DNA from: Manis javanica
Lineage: Eukaryota > Chordata > Mammalia > Pholidota > Manidae
Assembly: GCF_040802235.1 (NCBI RefSeq)
Contig: NC_133174.1
Coordinates: 108,319,647-108,383,646, forward strand
Length of the DNA stretch: 64,000 bases
Direction of reading: 5' to 3'
Both the position numbers and the translations under genes were made by a program. Shown here one piece after another: positions 1 through 9,842 of the stretch. How positions within the stretch are numbered: position 1 is the first letter of the stretch; every line of letters begins with the position of its first letter. The notes beneath the pieces were generated by a model. That model was given only the letters and a program-made list of their open reading frames with translations, had not been told where the DNA came from and searched no databases.

Positions 1-239
1 CTTTTGTTTTTGCATCAGGGGCTTATGACAAGGGAAGTTCTGCCTTAGTGGGAGATCAATTGATTTTGCAACTAACAAGCGGTGAGGGGACTCTTTTTGA
101 GAATCTGCTGTGGCCTAAGAACTTAAAACATGCCCAACTGGCAAATGGGAAGGGTCTACTGTGAATTTTTTCTTGGTATTCTTAGAAGCAGAAATTTTAT
201 TCATAGGTGTTATTTGAACAATGGTCTGATTAGAGAGAT

Positions 240-492
240 GGTAGAGTGCAGTGATGCAAGAGTATGGGTGCTGGACTCAAGTGGCGCTGCTGTTGAGTCC
301 TGGCTCTGCCACTTAACCAAATGTGGGAACTAGGACAGTGGGTTTAATGCCTCTGAGCCTCCACTTTCACTTCTGTAATGTGGGGGTTAGAGTGGAATCC
401 ATCTCATAGTGTTGTTAGGAGGATTAAATGAGATAATGCCTGTAAGTACTTAGCACGTTGCCAGGCACAAATGTACTCAGTAAACATTATAA
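240..492 (+). repeat. MIR SINE
   Basis: Ancient tRNA-derived SINE. The order of motifs fits MIR: a tRNA-like head (gtagagtgcagtgatgcaag), the core (gagtcctggctctgccactt), and the tail with gaggattaaatgagataatg and gccaggcacaaatgtactcagtaaa. It is diverged, as expected for a repeat shared by all mammals. No function is implied. Confidence 0.85.
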
Positions 493-1644
493 ACAGCATT
501 CTGTTGTATAGAGGCTAAATTATTATCTGTTATATGTAAACTTTATTTATGGCTCTATCTTGTGTCAGAGTTTTACATAAAGGCTAAATTCCTGAGCTAA
601 GCTCCTTGGGGGAAGAATGCTTGTCTGATTCACATGCTATAGAGCCTAACACAATGAGGCCGCACTAAATGGTAGGTGAAACTGGTAGCTATTAAGCATG
701 TTTGACCATGGCCCAAAGCAAGATGTATATATTTTACATAATAACTGAATACATACACATACTTGAACTTAGATTTACAAGACAAACTTTACTAATATGT
801 AAGCAGTCTAATACTTTCTTTTTGTTCTATTTCATCCCTTTAAAAAACAGTCTCATCTTGATTGACTAAATTTGTCTCAAAACTCACTAATGGATCTCAA
901 CTTGTGGTTTTTGAATCCCTTGCTGGACAATGAAGCAGCCTTGAATCTCCCCACCAAAGTTAGTGGAAGCTAACAGAAAGGCAGGGCAAGAGCCAAATGG
1001 TGGCTGCTTTCAGGACCCTTAGGGACCAAGTCCAAATAGTAGAGATGAGGCAGATCAAAAATAGCAAGGATGGGGATGAGAGGGCTTTGACTTGGAAATG
1101 CTGAGTTTTGAAGGTGAAAGCGTCTAATACAGAGCTGGGTCATTCCAGCAGTTCTATTCAAAACAAAGAAAGGGAAAAAAAATAGGAATAGGGATCAATT
1201 CCCTGGAAATAAGGCTGATAGGACAAAAGGCCAGGTGGGCATCAGTGTCTCTCCTATCCCCGGAACTCTTCTTTTTCCCAAATTTTTCTTTTCCTGTCAA
1301 AAATAGCTTTTGAGTGATTTTTTTAAAACGTGGAAGGTAACACTATAAAGTGTGAATGCATGCACACACACATACCCTTCACTTTACAATCCTGCTTAGT
1401 TGTCTTGTGCCAATTCAGTAGATTCAACAACCCCCCCTCCCTTCCTCCCTGCTTTTTCCATTAGTCTAAACTCCACTTTTCTCTGTCTCATTTTCCTTCA
1501 CATACTATTTTGGTCTAAGAGCTTTTGCCTCTATAGCCTCCTATCTTTTTCAAAGCCCAGACCATTTTACAATCACATCTGTAGACTTCTTTTCAACTTC
1601 AATTTCTTTTTGCTTTCATTGGATCCTTTTGCACAAGTTAGTTT
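493..1644. other. Non-coding stretch, no gene seen
   Basis: No exon-like frame or RNA gene was recognised. A weak L2-like 3-prime end may lie around 585-690 (ctaagctccttgggggaag followed by a decayed tail). A CT-rich patch lies near 1430-1640. The rest looks like unique or unrecognisably old DNA. Confidence 0.5.
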
Positions 1645-1960
1645 CATTCCATTCGTTCATTCATTTCGTCTTCTCAATTTGTTGACACATGCTACATGCT
1701 GCTGAGGTAGCAGTGAACAAAAACAAGTTCCTTAATATCATGGAGTTCACAGTTAGGTAGGGGAAGCAGAAACTCATCCTGGGTTTCACACAAAGATATA
1801 AAAACAGCCACAGTGACATATGCTGTAGAGGAGAGGTATGTGACAACTTGAGAGTATTTGTAAATCTTTGGTCAGGAAAGTTTTCTTTGGGGAAGTGATT
1901 GGATCATAGCTTTGTTACTGCAGGTCAACCAAACTAAGTCACAAGGAGTAGAGTTGATTT
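1645..1960 (-). repeat. LINE-2 (L2) 3-prime fragment
   Basis: Reads on + as a decayed reverse complement of the L2 3-prime end: cattcattcatttcg, then gtagcagtgaacaaaaacaag, catggagttcacagttaggtag, and ggtcaggaaagttttctttg. This order is typical of L2 in reverse orientation. Confidence 0.7.
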
Positions 1961-2104
1961 GAATTGCAGGAGGAGTCATATCCGTCTTTTCTAGAAATCC
2001 TTCTTGCCCTGCTCCTGAGATGTCACTTGCTCAGATTTTCTACTTAGACTAGTCTGTGCCTCTTCCCAACCTGGTTCAGAAGGTGGAGGTGGAATATTCA
2101 AAAA

Positions 2105-2290
2105 GTACATGGATTTTGGAATCAGAGAAATCTGCATTTAAATCCTGACTAAAGGACCTCAGGAAAGGTACTTCACCTTTCTCCAGTTTCCTAATGTGTG
2201 AAATCATGACTACATCCTACCCCTTGGAGGACTGAATGAAGTATAATACATACGGGCATCTGGTAATGCACCGGTATTCATTAAGTATGA
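2105..2290 (+). repeat. MIR SINE
   Basis: Diverged MIR with the core tttggaatcagagaaatctg, followed by the tail block in which cacctttctccagtttcct, gaggactgaatgaagtataa and attcattaagta can be followed in order. Confidence 0.7.
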
Positions 2291-3340
2291 GCTTCTCTAT
2301 CTTTCTTTCCTTCTGTGTGTCTCATCATAGCTGTTCTGAGGCTGTTGGACCCTCTGAAGCATTTGCGTTTTACTATCATTAAAGAGTCCCATGGCTCACT
2401 CAATGGTGCCACATTAACTTTCAGACCACCGGGATTGTGTGTGATTCATTATTGCTTGACTAGCTCAGTTAATATTAACTGAGAATTTATTACGTGAAAG
2501 GCACCACAGGAAATGTAAATCCACCCCATTTCTGACTCTTTACTTTGGGCTGACTTACCTACCCTTCAACACACCCTGTGGGCCTGTGAAGCCAGACCCA
2601 AAAGCTAGCAGGCATTCCAGGCAATTGCTATGGTGTCTCTTGCCCCTGTTTAGTCCTGATCTGCTTTTGCTTGATCTTGTCTCCCTGGTTTTCTCCTTTT
2701 GCTGTGTACTCTGATTTTGATCATGTGCATCTTTGACCCCCACCCTTTCCAGGCCTTGATCTTTCCCTAACTTTCCGGTTGGCATTTGGACTTTGACTGG
2801 CATCCCTTCTGTCTTGGCTCACTACTTTGGCTCGAGAGTTTTCTATTGCCTCAGGTGAGAGTACTTCCTTCTTCATCCAGTTTTCCTGCCCGCTGGGTTC
2901 CTCACACTTTCCCAAGTGTGAATTCTGTCTAGCTGCATGAGTCATGGGGGCCCAGGGTGAGGGTGGGGTGAGCTTAGGGGTGTGCTATCAATTAAAAATT
3001 ATGCAACATAGCTTCCCACCCTCAGGGAGCTCACAATTCATTTAAAGAAAAAGAAATCAACCTTTTTTTTTTTTTTAAAAAAAGCAAGGAATGAATGGTA
3101 AGATCAAATAATTGATAATAGAAATACAACTTAATGTTAAAATTATCATCTAGTATTTAAAAAAATAGATCAGCTGAAAAATTATGTAACTATCAGAGGT
3201 GCCTGATTTATGAATTCAGCTCTCTTGGACAAATTGGGTCAATATGCTTTGCGGTTTTTAAATAATTTTATGATCAGTTTTTCTTATTTTATCACAAAAT
3301 ATTTTTTGTAGCTCATTTTCCTGTTAAGATCTTAATTTTA
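2291..3340. other. Non-coding stretch, no gene seen
   Basis: No gene or clear repeat family recognised. It contains a 16-base T run at about 3063-3078 followed by A-rich sequence. The last 200 bases before the old L1 are A/T-rich. Confidence 0.4.
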
Positions 3341-3489
3341 AATAAGCAAGTGGGACTACATCAAACTCAAAAGCTTCTGAACAGTGAGGGAAAACATCAA
3401 CAAAACGAAAATGCAGCCTACTAAATGGAAGAAGGAAGGTATTTGCAAATGATACGTATGATAAGGGGTTAACCTCCAAAATATATAAA

Positions 3490-3501
3490 TTCATACAACT
3501 C
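3490..3501 (+). repeat. Target-site duplication, left copy
   Basis: ttcatacaactc is repeated exactly at 9221-9232, directly after a poly(A) run. If two A residues before each copy are counted, the duplication is longer, but that part is ambiguous with the tail. Removing 3502-9232 restores a continuous old L1, which fixes the edges of the inserted element. Confidence 0.93.
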
Positions 3502-3748
3502 GAGCCAGGATGGCAGCGTGAGTAGAGCAGTGGAAATCTCCTCCCAAAAACACATAGAGCTATGAAAATATAACAAAGAAAACTCTTCCTAAAATAGAGA
3601 CCAGAGGACACAGGACAACATCCAGACCACATCCACACCTGCAAGAACCCAGCGCCTTGCGAAGGGGGAGAGGAAGGCCACAAACCAACAAGAAGGGAAG
3701 CTCTTCCAGCGGTCACTCGTAACAGCTCTGCAAACTATCTCTATCACC
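3502..3748 (+). promoter_or_regulatory. L1 5-prime UTR with internal gap (probable splice scar)
   Basis: In L1s this region carries the internal promoter. Here it is only 247 bases, while the related copy on the minus strand has about 1240 bases between the same start and ORF1. The first 166 bases and the last 80 bases have counterparts in that copy; the GC-rich middle is missing. The change falls in the G run at 3664-3668, where the other copy reads into GTAAGA (positions 50141 to 50136 on the minus strand). This fits loss of an intron before reverse transcription. Confidence 0.65.
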
Positions 3749-4608
3749 ATGAAAAGGCAAAACTACAGGCAGACAAAGATCACAGAGACAACACCTGAGA
3801 AGGAGACAGACCTAACCAGTCCTCCTGAAAAAGAATTCAAAATAAAAATCATGAACATGCTGACAGAGATGCAGAGAAAAATGCAAGAGCAATGGGATGA
3901 AGTCCAGAGGGAGATCACAGATGTCAGGAAGGAGATCACAGAAGTGAAACAATCCCTGGAAGGATTTATAAGCAGAATGGATAAGATGCAAGAGGCCATT
4001 GAAGGAATAGAAGCCAGAGAACAGGAACATATAGAAGCTGACATAGAGAGAGAGATAAAAGGATCTCCAGGAATGAAACAACACTAAGAGAACTATGTGA
4101 CCAAGCCAAAAGGAATAATATTCATATTATAGGGGTACCAGAAGAAGAAGAAAGAGGAAAAGGGATAGAAAGTCTCTTTGAAGAAATAATTGCTGAAAAC
4201 TTCCCCAAACTGGGGGAGGAAATAATCGAACAGACCATGGAATTACACAGAACCCCCAACAGAAAGGATCCAAGGAGGACAACACCAAGACACATAGTAA
4301 TTAAAATGACAAGGATCAAGGACAAGGAAAGAGTTTTAAAGGCAGCTAGAGAGAAAAAGGTCACCTATAAAGGAAAACCCATCAGGCTAACATCAGACTT
4401 CTCGACAGAAACCCTACAGGCCAGAAGAGAATGGCATGATATACTTAATGCAATGAAACAGAAGGGCCTTGAACCAAGGATACTGTATCCAGCACGACTA
4501 TCATTTAAATATGATGGCGGGATTAAACAATTCCCCGACAAGCAAAAGCTGAGGGAATTTGCTTTCCACAAACCACCTCTACAGGGCATCTTACAGGGAA
4601 TGCTCTAG
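3749..4608 (+). pseudogene. L1 ORF1 relic (nucleic-acid-binding chaperone protein)
   Basis: ORF1p is the trimeric RNA-binding chaperone that coats L1 RNA. The start ATG at 3749 follows ctatcacc and opens with MKRQ, as does the other copy here. An N-terminal heptad-rich coiled coil runs to about residue 95. An RRM-like part (NNIHIIGVPEEEE, from about 4111) and the C-terminal domain (ARREWHDILNAMKQKG, then YPARLSFKY) follow. The frame breaks near 4045-4054 in a GA-dinucleotide run. The reading moves from the first frame, which stops at 4085-4087, into the frame that ends at 4608. A two-base expansion explains this: 860 bases minus 2 gives 286 codons. No other nonsense change was seen. Confidence 0.85.
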
Positions 4609-4801
4609 ATGGGAGCATTCCTAAAAAGAGCAGAACAAAACACACAACATATGAAGAATGAAGGAGGAGGAATAAGAAGGGAGAGAAGAAAAGAATCTCC
4701 AGACAGTGTATATAACAGCTCAATAAGTGAGCTAAGTTAGGCAGTAAGATACTAAAGAAGCTAACCTTGAACCTTTGGTAACCACGAATCTAAAGCCTGC
4801 A
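4609..4801 (+). other. L1 inter-ORF spacer
   Basis: About 190 bases between the ORF1 stop and the ORF2 ATG, A-rich, with a stop-containing frame. Reading upstream from ORF2, the open frame extends to 4775 without an ATG. The ATG at 4802 (MAISTY) is chosen because the other L1 copy has its ATG at the same place. Confidence 0.6.
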
Positions 4802-7800
4802 ATGGCAATAAGTACATATCTCTCAATAGTCACCCTAAATGTAAATGGACTTAATGCATCAATCAAAAGACACAGAGTAATAGAATGGATAAAAAAGCAA
4901 GACCCATCTATATGCTGCTTACAAGAAACTCACCTTAAACCCAAAGACAAGCATAGACTAAAAGTCAAGGGATGGAAAAACATATTTCAGGCAAACAACA
5001 GTGAGAAGAAAGCAGGGGTTGCAGTACTAATATCAGACAAAATAGACTTCAAAACAAAGAAAGTGACAAGAGATAAAGAAGGATACTACATAATGATAAA
5101 AGACTCAGTCCAACAAGAGGATATAACCATTCTAAATATATATGCACCCAATACAGAAGCACCAGCATATATGAAGCAAATACTAACAGAACTAAAGAGG
5201 GAAATAGACTGCAATGCATTCATTTTAGGAGACTTCAACACACCACTCACCCCAAAGGATAGATCCACCGGGCAGAAAATAAGTAAGGACACACAGGCAC
5301 TGAACAACACACTAGAACAGATGGACTTAATAGACATCTATAGAACTCTACATCCAAAAGCAACAGGATATACATTCTTCTCAAGTGCACATGGAACATT
5401 CTCCAGAATAGACCACATACTAGCTCACAAAAAGAGCCTCAGTATATTCCAAAATATTGAAATTCTACCAAGCAATTTTTCAGACCACAAAGGTATAAAA
5501 GTAGAAATAAATTCTACAAAGAAAACAAAAAGGCTCACAAACACATGGAGGCTTAACAACATGCTACTAAATAATCAATGGATCAATGAACAAATCAAAA
5601 TAGAGATCAAGGAATATATAGAAACAAATGACAACAACAACACTAAGCCCCAGCTTCTGTGGGACGCAGCGAAAGCAGTCTTAAGAGGAAAGTATATAGC
5701 AATCCAGGCACACTTGAAGAAGGAAGAACAATCCCAAATGAATAGTCTAACATCACAATTATCGAAACTGGAAAAAGAAGAACAAATGAGGCCTAAAGTC
5801 AGCAGAAGGAGGGACATAATAAAGATCAGAGAAGAAATAAACAAAATTGAGAAGAATAAAACAATAGCAAAAATCAACAAAACCAAGAGCTGGTTCTTTG
5901 AGAAAATAAACAAAATAGATAAGCCTCTAGCCAAACTTATTAAGAGAAAAAGAGAGTCAACACAAATAAACATAATCAGAAATGAGAATGGAAAAATCAT
6001 GACAGACTCCACAGAAATACAAAGAATTATTAAAGACTACTATGAAAACCTATATGCCAACAAGTTGGAAAACCTAGAAGAAATGGGCAACTTCCTAGAA
6101 AAATACAACCTCCCAAGACTGACCAAGGAAGAAACACAAAAGTTAAACAAACCAATTACGAGCAAAGAAATTGAAACGGTAATCAAAAAACAACCCAAGA
6201 ATAAAACCCCGGGGCCGGACGGATTTACCTCAGAATTTTATCAGACACACAGAGAAGACATATATACCCATTCTCCTTAAAGTGTTCCACGAAATAGAAG
6301 AAGAGGGAATACTCCCAAACTCATTCTATGAAGCCAATATCACCCTAATACCAAAACCAGGCAAAGACCCCACCAAAAAAGAAAATTACAGACCAATATC
6401 CCTGATGAATGTAGATGCAAAAATACTCAATAAAATATTAGCAAACAGAATTCAACAGTATATCAAAACGATCATACACCATGACCAAGTGGGATTCATC
6501 CCAGGGATGCAAGGATGGTACAACTTTCGAAAATCCATCAACATCATCCACCACATCAACAAAAAGAAAGACAAAAACCACATAATCATCTCCATAGATG
6601 CTGAAAAAGCATTTGACAAAATTCAACATCCGTTCATGATAAAAACTCTCAGCAAAATGGGAATAGAGGGCAAGTACCTCAACATAATAAAGGCCATCTA
6701 TGATAAACCCACAGCCAGCATTATACTGAACAGCGAGAAGCTGAAAGCATTTCCTCTGAGATCGGGAACAAGACAGGGATGCCCACTCTCCCCACTGTTA
6801 TTTAACATAGTACTGGAGGTCCTAGCCATGGCAATGAGACAAAACAAAGAAATACAAGGAATCCAGATTGGTAAAGAAGAAGTCAAACTGTCACTTTTTA
6901 CAGATGATATGATACTGTACATAAAAAACCCTAAAGACTCTACTCCAAAACTACTAGAACTGATATCGGAATACAGCAAAGTTGCAGGATACAAAATTAA
7001 CACACAGAAATCTGTAGCTTTCCTATACACTAACAATGAATCAATAGAAAGAGAAATCAGGAAAACAATTCCATTCACCATTGCATCAAAAAGAATAAAA
7101 TACCTAGGAGTAAACCTAACCAAAGAAGTGAAAGACTTATACTCTGAAAACTACAAGTCACTCTTAAGAGAAATTAAAGGGGACACTAATAGATGGAAAC
7201 TCATCCCATGCTCATGGCTAGGAAGAATTAATATCATCAAAATGGCCATCCTGCCCAAAGCAATATACAGATTTGATGCAATCCCTCTCAAATTACCAGC
7301 AACATTCTTCAATGAATTGGAACAAATAATTCAAAAATTCATATGGAAACACCAAAGACCCCGAATAGCCAAAGCAATCCTAAAAAAGAAGAATAAAGTA
7401 GGGGGGATCTCACTCCCCAACTTCAAGCTCTACTACAAAGCCATAGTAATCAAGACAATTTGGTACTGGCACAAGAACAGAGCCACAGACCAGTGGAACA
7501 GATTAGAGACTCCAGAAATTAACCCAAACAAATACTGTCAATTAATATTTGATAAAGGAGCCATGGACATACAATGGCAAAAGGACAGTCTCTTCAACAG
7601 ATGGTGCTGGCAAAACTGGACAGCTACATGTAGGAGAATGAAACTGGACCATTGTCTAACCCCATATACAAAGGTAAACTCAAAATGGATCAAAGACCTG
7701 AATGTAAGTCATGAAACCATTAAACTCTTGGAAAAAAAACATAGGCCAAAACCTCTTAGACATAAACATGAGTGACCTCTTCTTGAACATATCTCTCCGG

Positions 7801-8612
7801 GCAAGGAAAACAACAGCAAAAATGAGCAAGTGGGACTACATTAAGCTGAAAAGCTTCTGTACAGCGAAAGACACCATCAATAGAACAAAAAGGAACCCTA
7901 CAGTATGGGAGAATATATTTGGAAATGACAGATCCGATAAAGGCTTGATGTCCAGAATATATAAAGAGCTCACACGCCTCAACAAACAAAAAACAAATAA
8001 CCCAATTAAAAAATGGGCAGAGGAACTGAACAGACAGTTCTCTAAAAAAGAAATAAAGATGGCCAACAGACACATGAAAAGATGCTCCACATCGCTAATT
8101 ATCTTAAAACTACAATGAGGTATCACCTCACACCAGCAAGGATAGCTGCCATCCAAAAGACAAACAACAACAAATGTTGGCGAGGCTGTGGAGAAAGGGG
8201 AACCCTCCTATACTGCTGAACAATGTAAATTAGTTCAACCATTGTGGAAAGCAGTTTGAGGTTCATCAAAATGCTCAAAACAGACCTACCATTTGACCCA
8301 GGAATTCCACTCCTAGGAATTTACCCTAAGAATGCAGCAATCAAGTTTGAGAAAGACAGATGCACCCCTATGTTTATCGCAGCACTATTTACAATAGCCA
8401 AGAATTGGAAGCAACCTAAATGTCCATTGGTAGATGAATGGATAAAGAAGATGTGGTACATATACACAATGGAATACTACTCAGCCATAAGAAGTGGAAA
8501 AATCCAACCATTTGCAGCAACATGGATGGAGCTGGAGAGTATTATGCTCAGTGAAATAAGCCAAGCGGAGAAAGAGAAATACCAAATGATTTCACTCATC
8601 TGAGGAGTATAA
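4802..8612 (+). pseudogene. L1 ORF2 relic (endonuclease and reverse transcriptase)
   Basis: ORF2p nicks target DNA and primes reverse transcription there. Domain order is visible. The endonuclease lies near 4802-5520 with [31 protein letters not shown] and SDHKG, all expected catalytic-site motifs. A linker follows, then reverse transcriptase with [26 protein letters not shown] and [12 protein letters not shown]. The catalytic FADD box reads FTDD, the Thr codon being 6900-6902. A C-terminal Cys-bearing domain continues past 8160. Breaks are: one extra base in 6259-6268; an A8 run at 7732-7739 that gains one A; a loss of about 14 bases near 8098-8106; and an early TGA at 8601-8603, three codons before the usual TAA at 8610-8612. 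The total span of 3.8 kb is normal for the family. Confidence 0.9.
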
Positions 8613-8678
8613 GAACAAAGGAAAAACTGAAAGAACAAAACAGCAGCGGAATTACAGAACCCAAAAATGGACTAACAG
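8613..8678 (+). other. Stub of L1 3-prime UTR
   Basis: This aligns with the start of the 3-prime UTR of the minus-strand L1 (44210 down to 44146): aacaaaacagcagc, then cagaaccc and atggactaacag. Alignment ends abruptly after actaacag at 8678. The other copy continues with ttaccaaaggg and about 260 more bases of normal L1 tail that are absent here. Confidence 0.8.
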
Positions 8679-9208
8679 AAGATCAAGGCCTAGCTTGGAT
8701 ACCCAGAAAATGAACTAAGATACGATATGAGGAGGAGCTTCCGGCATCAGCACTCTCTGGAGGACTTGTGCCAGGGGGATGATCAACAAACAGCCTCCAC
8801 AGGGATCTGGGCGATGCTGCGGTTGTGGCTGCATCCACCCCACCATTTCCTGGACTTGCCATTGGAATGAGGAGGGAGATGTCTAGGCTGGCATGTGCAT
8901 ACAGTGAGACAACGAATTTGACCGGATCTGCACTGTTGGAACTCAACCAGGAGTTGGGAAGTGTGCAAGTTGTAGCACTCCAAAATCTTATGACTATAGA
9001 CTATCTACGGTTAAAAGAACATATGGGATGTGAACAGATCCCAGAAATGGGCTGCTTTAATTTGTCTGATTTCTCTCAGACTGTTCAAGTACAGTTGGAC
9101 AATATCCATCATATCATAGATAAATTTTCACAAATGCCTAGGGTGCCTAAATGGTTTTCTTGGCTTCACTGGAGATGGATGGTAATTATAGATTTGCTTT
9201 GTTTATGT
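8679..9208 (+). pseudogene. Retroviral envelope transmembrane-subunit-like fragment fused to L1
   Basis: This sequence is unlike any L1 tail. One frame is open from 8783 into the poly(A), with a TGA just before it at 8780. Seen in order: a small hydrophobic stretch rich in Ala, Pro and Gly (fusion-peptide-like); a heptad-like helix with ELNQELG and ALQNLMTIDYL; a disulfide-loop motif GCEQIPEMGCFNLSD; a second helix; and a Trp-rich end WFSWLHWRW. That order is the usual plan of retroviral envelope transmembrane ectodomains. The family normally shows C-X6-C-C; here the first Cys of the pair is Gly. The membrane anchor and cytoplasmic tail are missing: the segment ends in poly(A). No AATAAA lies just upstream. 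Family placement is by motif memory only. Confidence 0.7.
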
Positions 9209-9232
9209 AAAAAAAAAAAATTCATACAACTC
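9209..9232 (+). repeat. Poly(A) tail and right target-site duplication
   Basis: Twelve A residues (9209-9220) are followed by ttcatacaactc (9221-9232), the exact copy of 3490-3501. The tail directly abuts the env-like part, not L1 sequence. Confidence 0.92.
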
Positions 9233-9416
9233 AACACCATAAAAACAATCCTATTGAAAAATGGACAGAGGAAGTGAACATTTTGCCAAAGAAGATGTAC
9301 AGATGGCCAACAGACACATGAAAAGATGCTCAACATCACTAACCATCAGCAAAGTGCAAATCGAAACTACAATGAGATACCACCTCACACCAGTCAGAAT
9401 GGCCACTATCCAAGAG

Positions 9417-9421
9417 ACAAG
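9417..9421 (+). repeat. 5-bp target duplication of solo LTR
   Basis: acaag at 9417-9421 is repeated at 9843-9847 on the other side of the LTR. Deleting one copy plus the LTR gives caagagacaagaaataatg, the expected continuous old-L1 sequence. Confidence 0.85.
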
Positions 9422-9842
9422 TGTCTTGCCAATGGGTTTCAGCCCTGGACAAGTTCACTGTGCATTCAATGTGACCAAAGAAATGACAGTAGAATGTTCT
9501 TGGGGTGAAAGGGTTATACCTACCCAACTTTATTCCCACGGTGGCAGGTCAATCACTAGAATCTCATCCACCCAGAGTGAGTCTACATGCAGCAAGCTGG
9601 TCTCTGCCTCTGGGCCTCTCTGACCCCACAGCCATCTCAGTCTCTGTCCTTGGCACTGCCACCACTCCAGTCTTGTCTCTGCTCTCCTGTAGCCTTGCAG
9701 CCCTGCCACCATGTCACTCAGAGCACTCGGTGGAGCTCTTTATATAGAGTCAGTAACAATGTATTGCCCACACGTGTGTAGTGAGCTAGCCAACTAGGGC
9801 CAGTTGAGAATCCTGGCTACAGGAACCTTCACTTTATCCACA
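9422..9842 (-). mobile_element. Solo LTR of an endogenous retrovirus
   Basis: A 421-bp insertion into the old L1 with TG...CA ends and a 5-bp duplication. On the minus strand a TATATAAAG box (9746-9738) precedes an AATAAA signal (9534-9529) by about 205 bases, the normal promoter-to-polyadenylation order, so the LTR points left. No internal retroviral sequence remains, so it arose by recombination between two LTRs. A 5-bp duplication is commonest in class III elements but is not decisive. Family not assigned. Confidence 0.85.

Larger units (their letters stand above)
3502..9220 (+). mobile_element. Young L1 retrotransposon with a foreign env-like 3-prime end
   Basis: A 5.7-kb insertion: short 5-prime UTR (3502-3748), ORF1 relic (3749-4608), ORF2 relic (4802-8612), an L1 3-prime UTR stub (8613-8678), a foreign segment (8679-9208) and poly(A) (9209-9220), flanked by an exact 12-base duplication. 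The 5-prime end (gagccaggatggcagcgtg) matches the start of the L1 at 43858-50313, so 5-prime truncation is slight. The order and the shared tail show that L1 and foreign parts arrived together. Both ORFs are broken by few lesions, so it is young relative to its host L1 but not active. Confidence 0.9.

Noticed and set aside
3763..5337. Minus-strand frames opposite the plus-strand L1
   Set aside because: Antisense shadows of L1 ORF1 and ORF2.
9505..9781. Ser/Pro/Leu-rich plus-strand frames
   Set aside because: They lie in the LTR, antisense to its direction, with no known domain.
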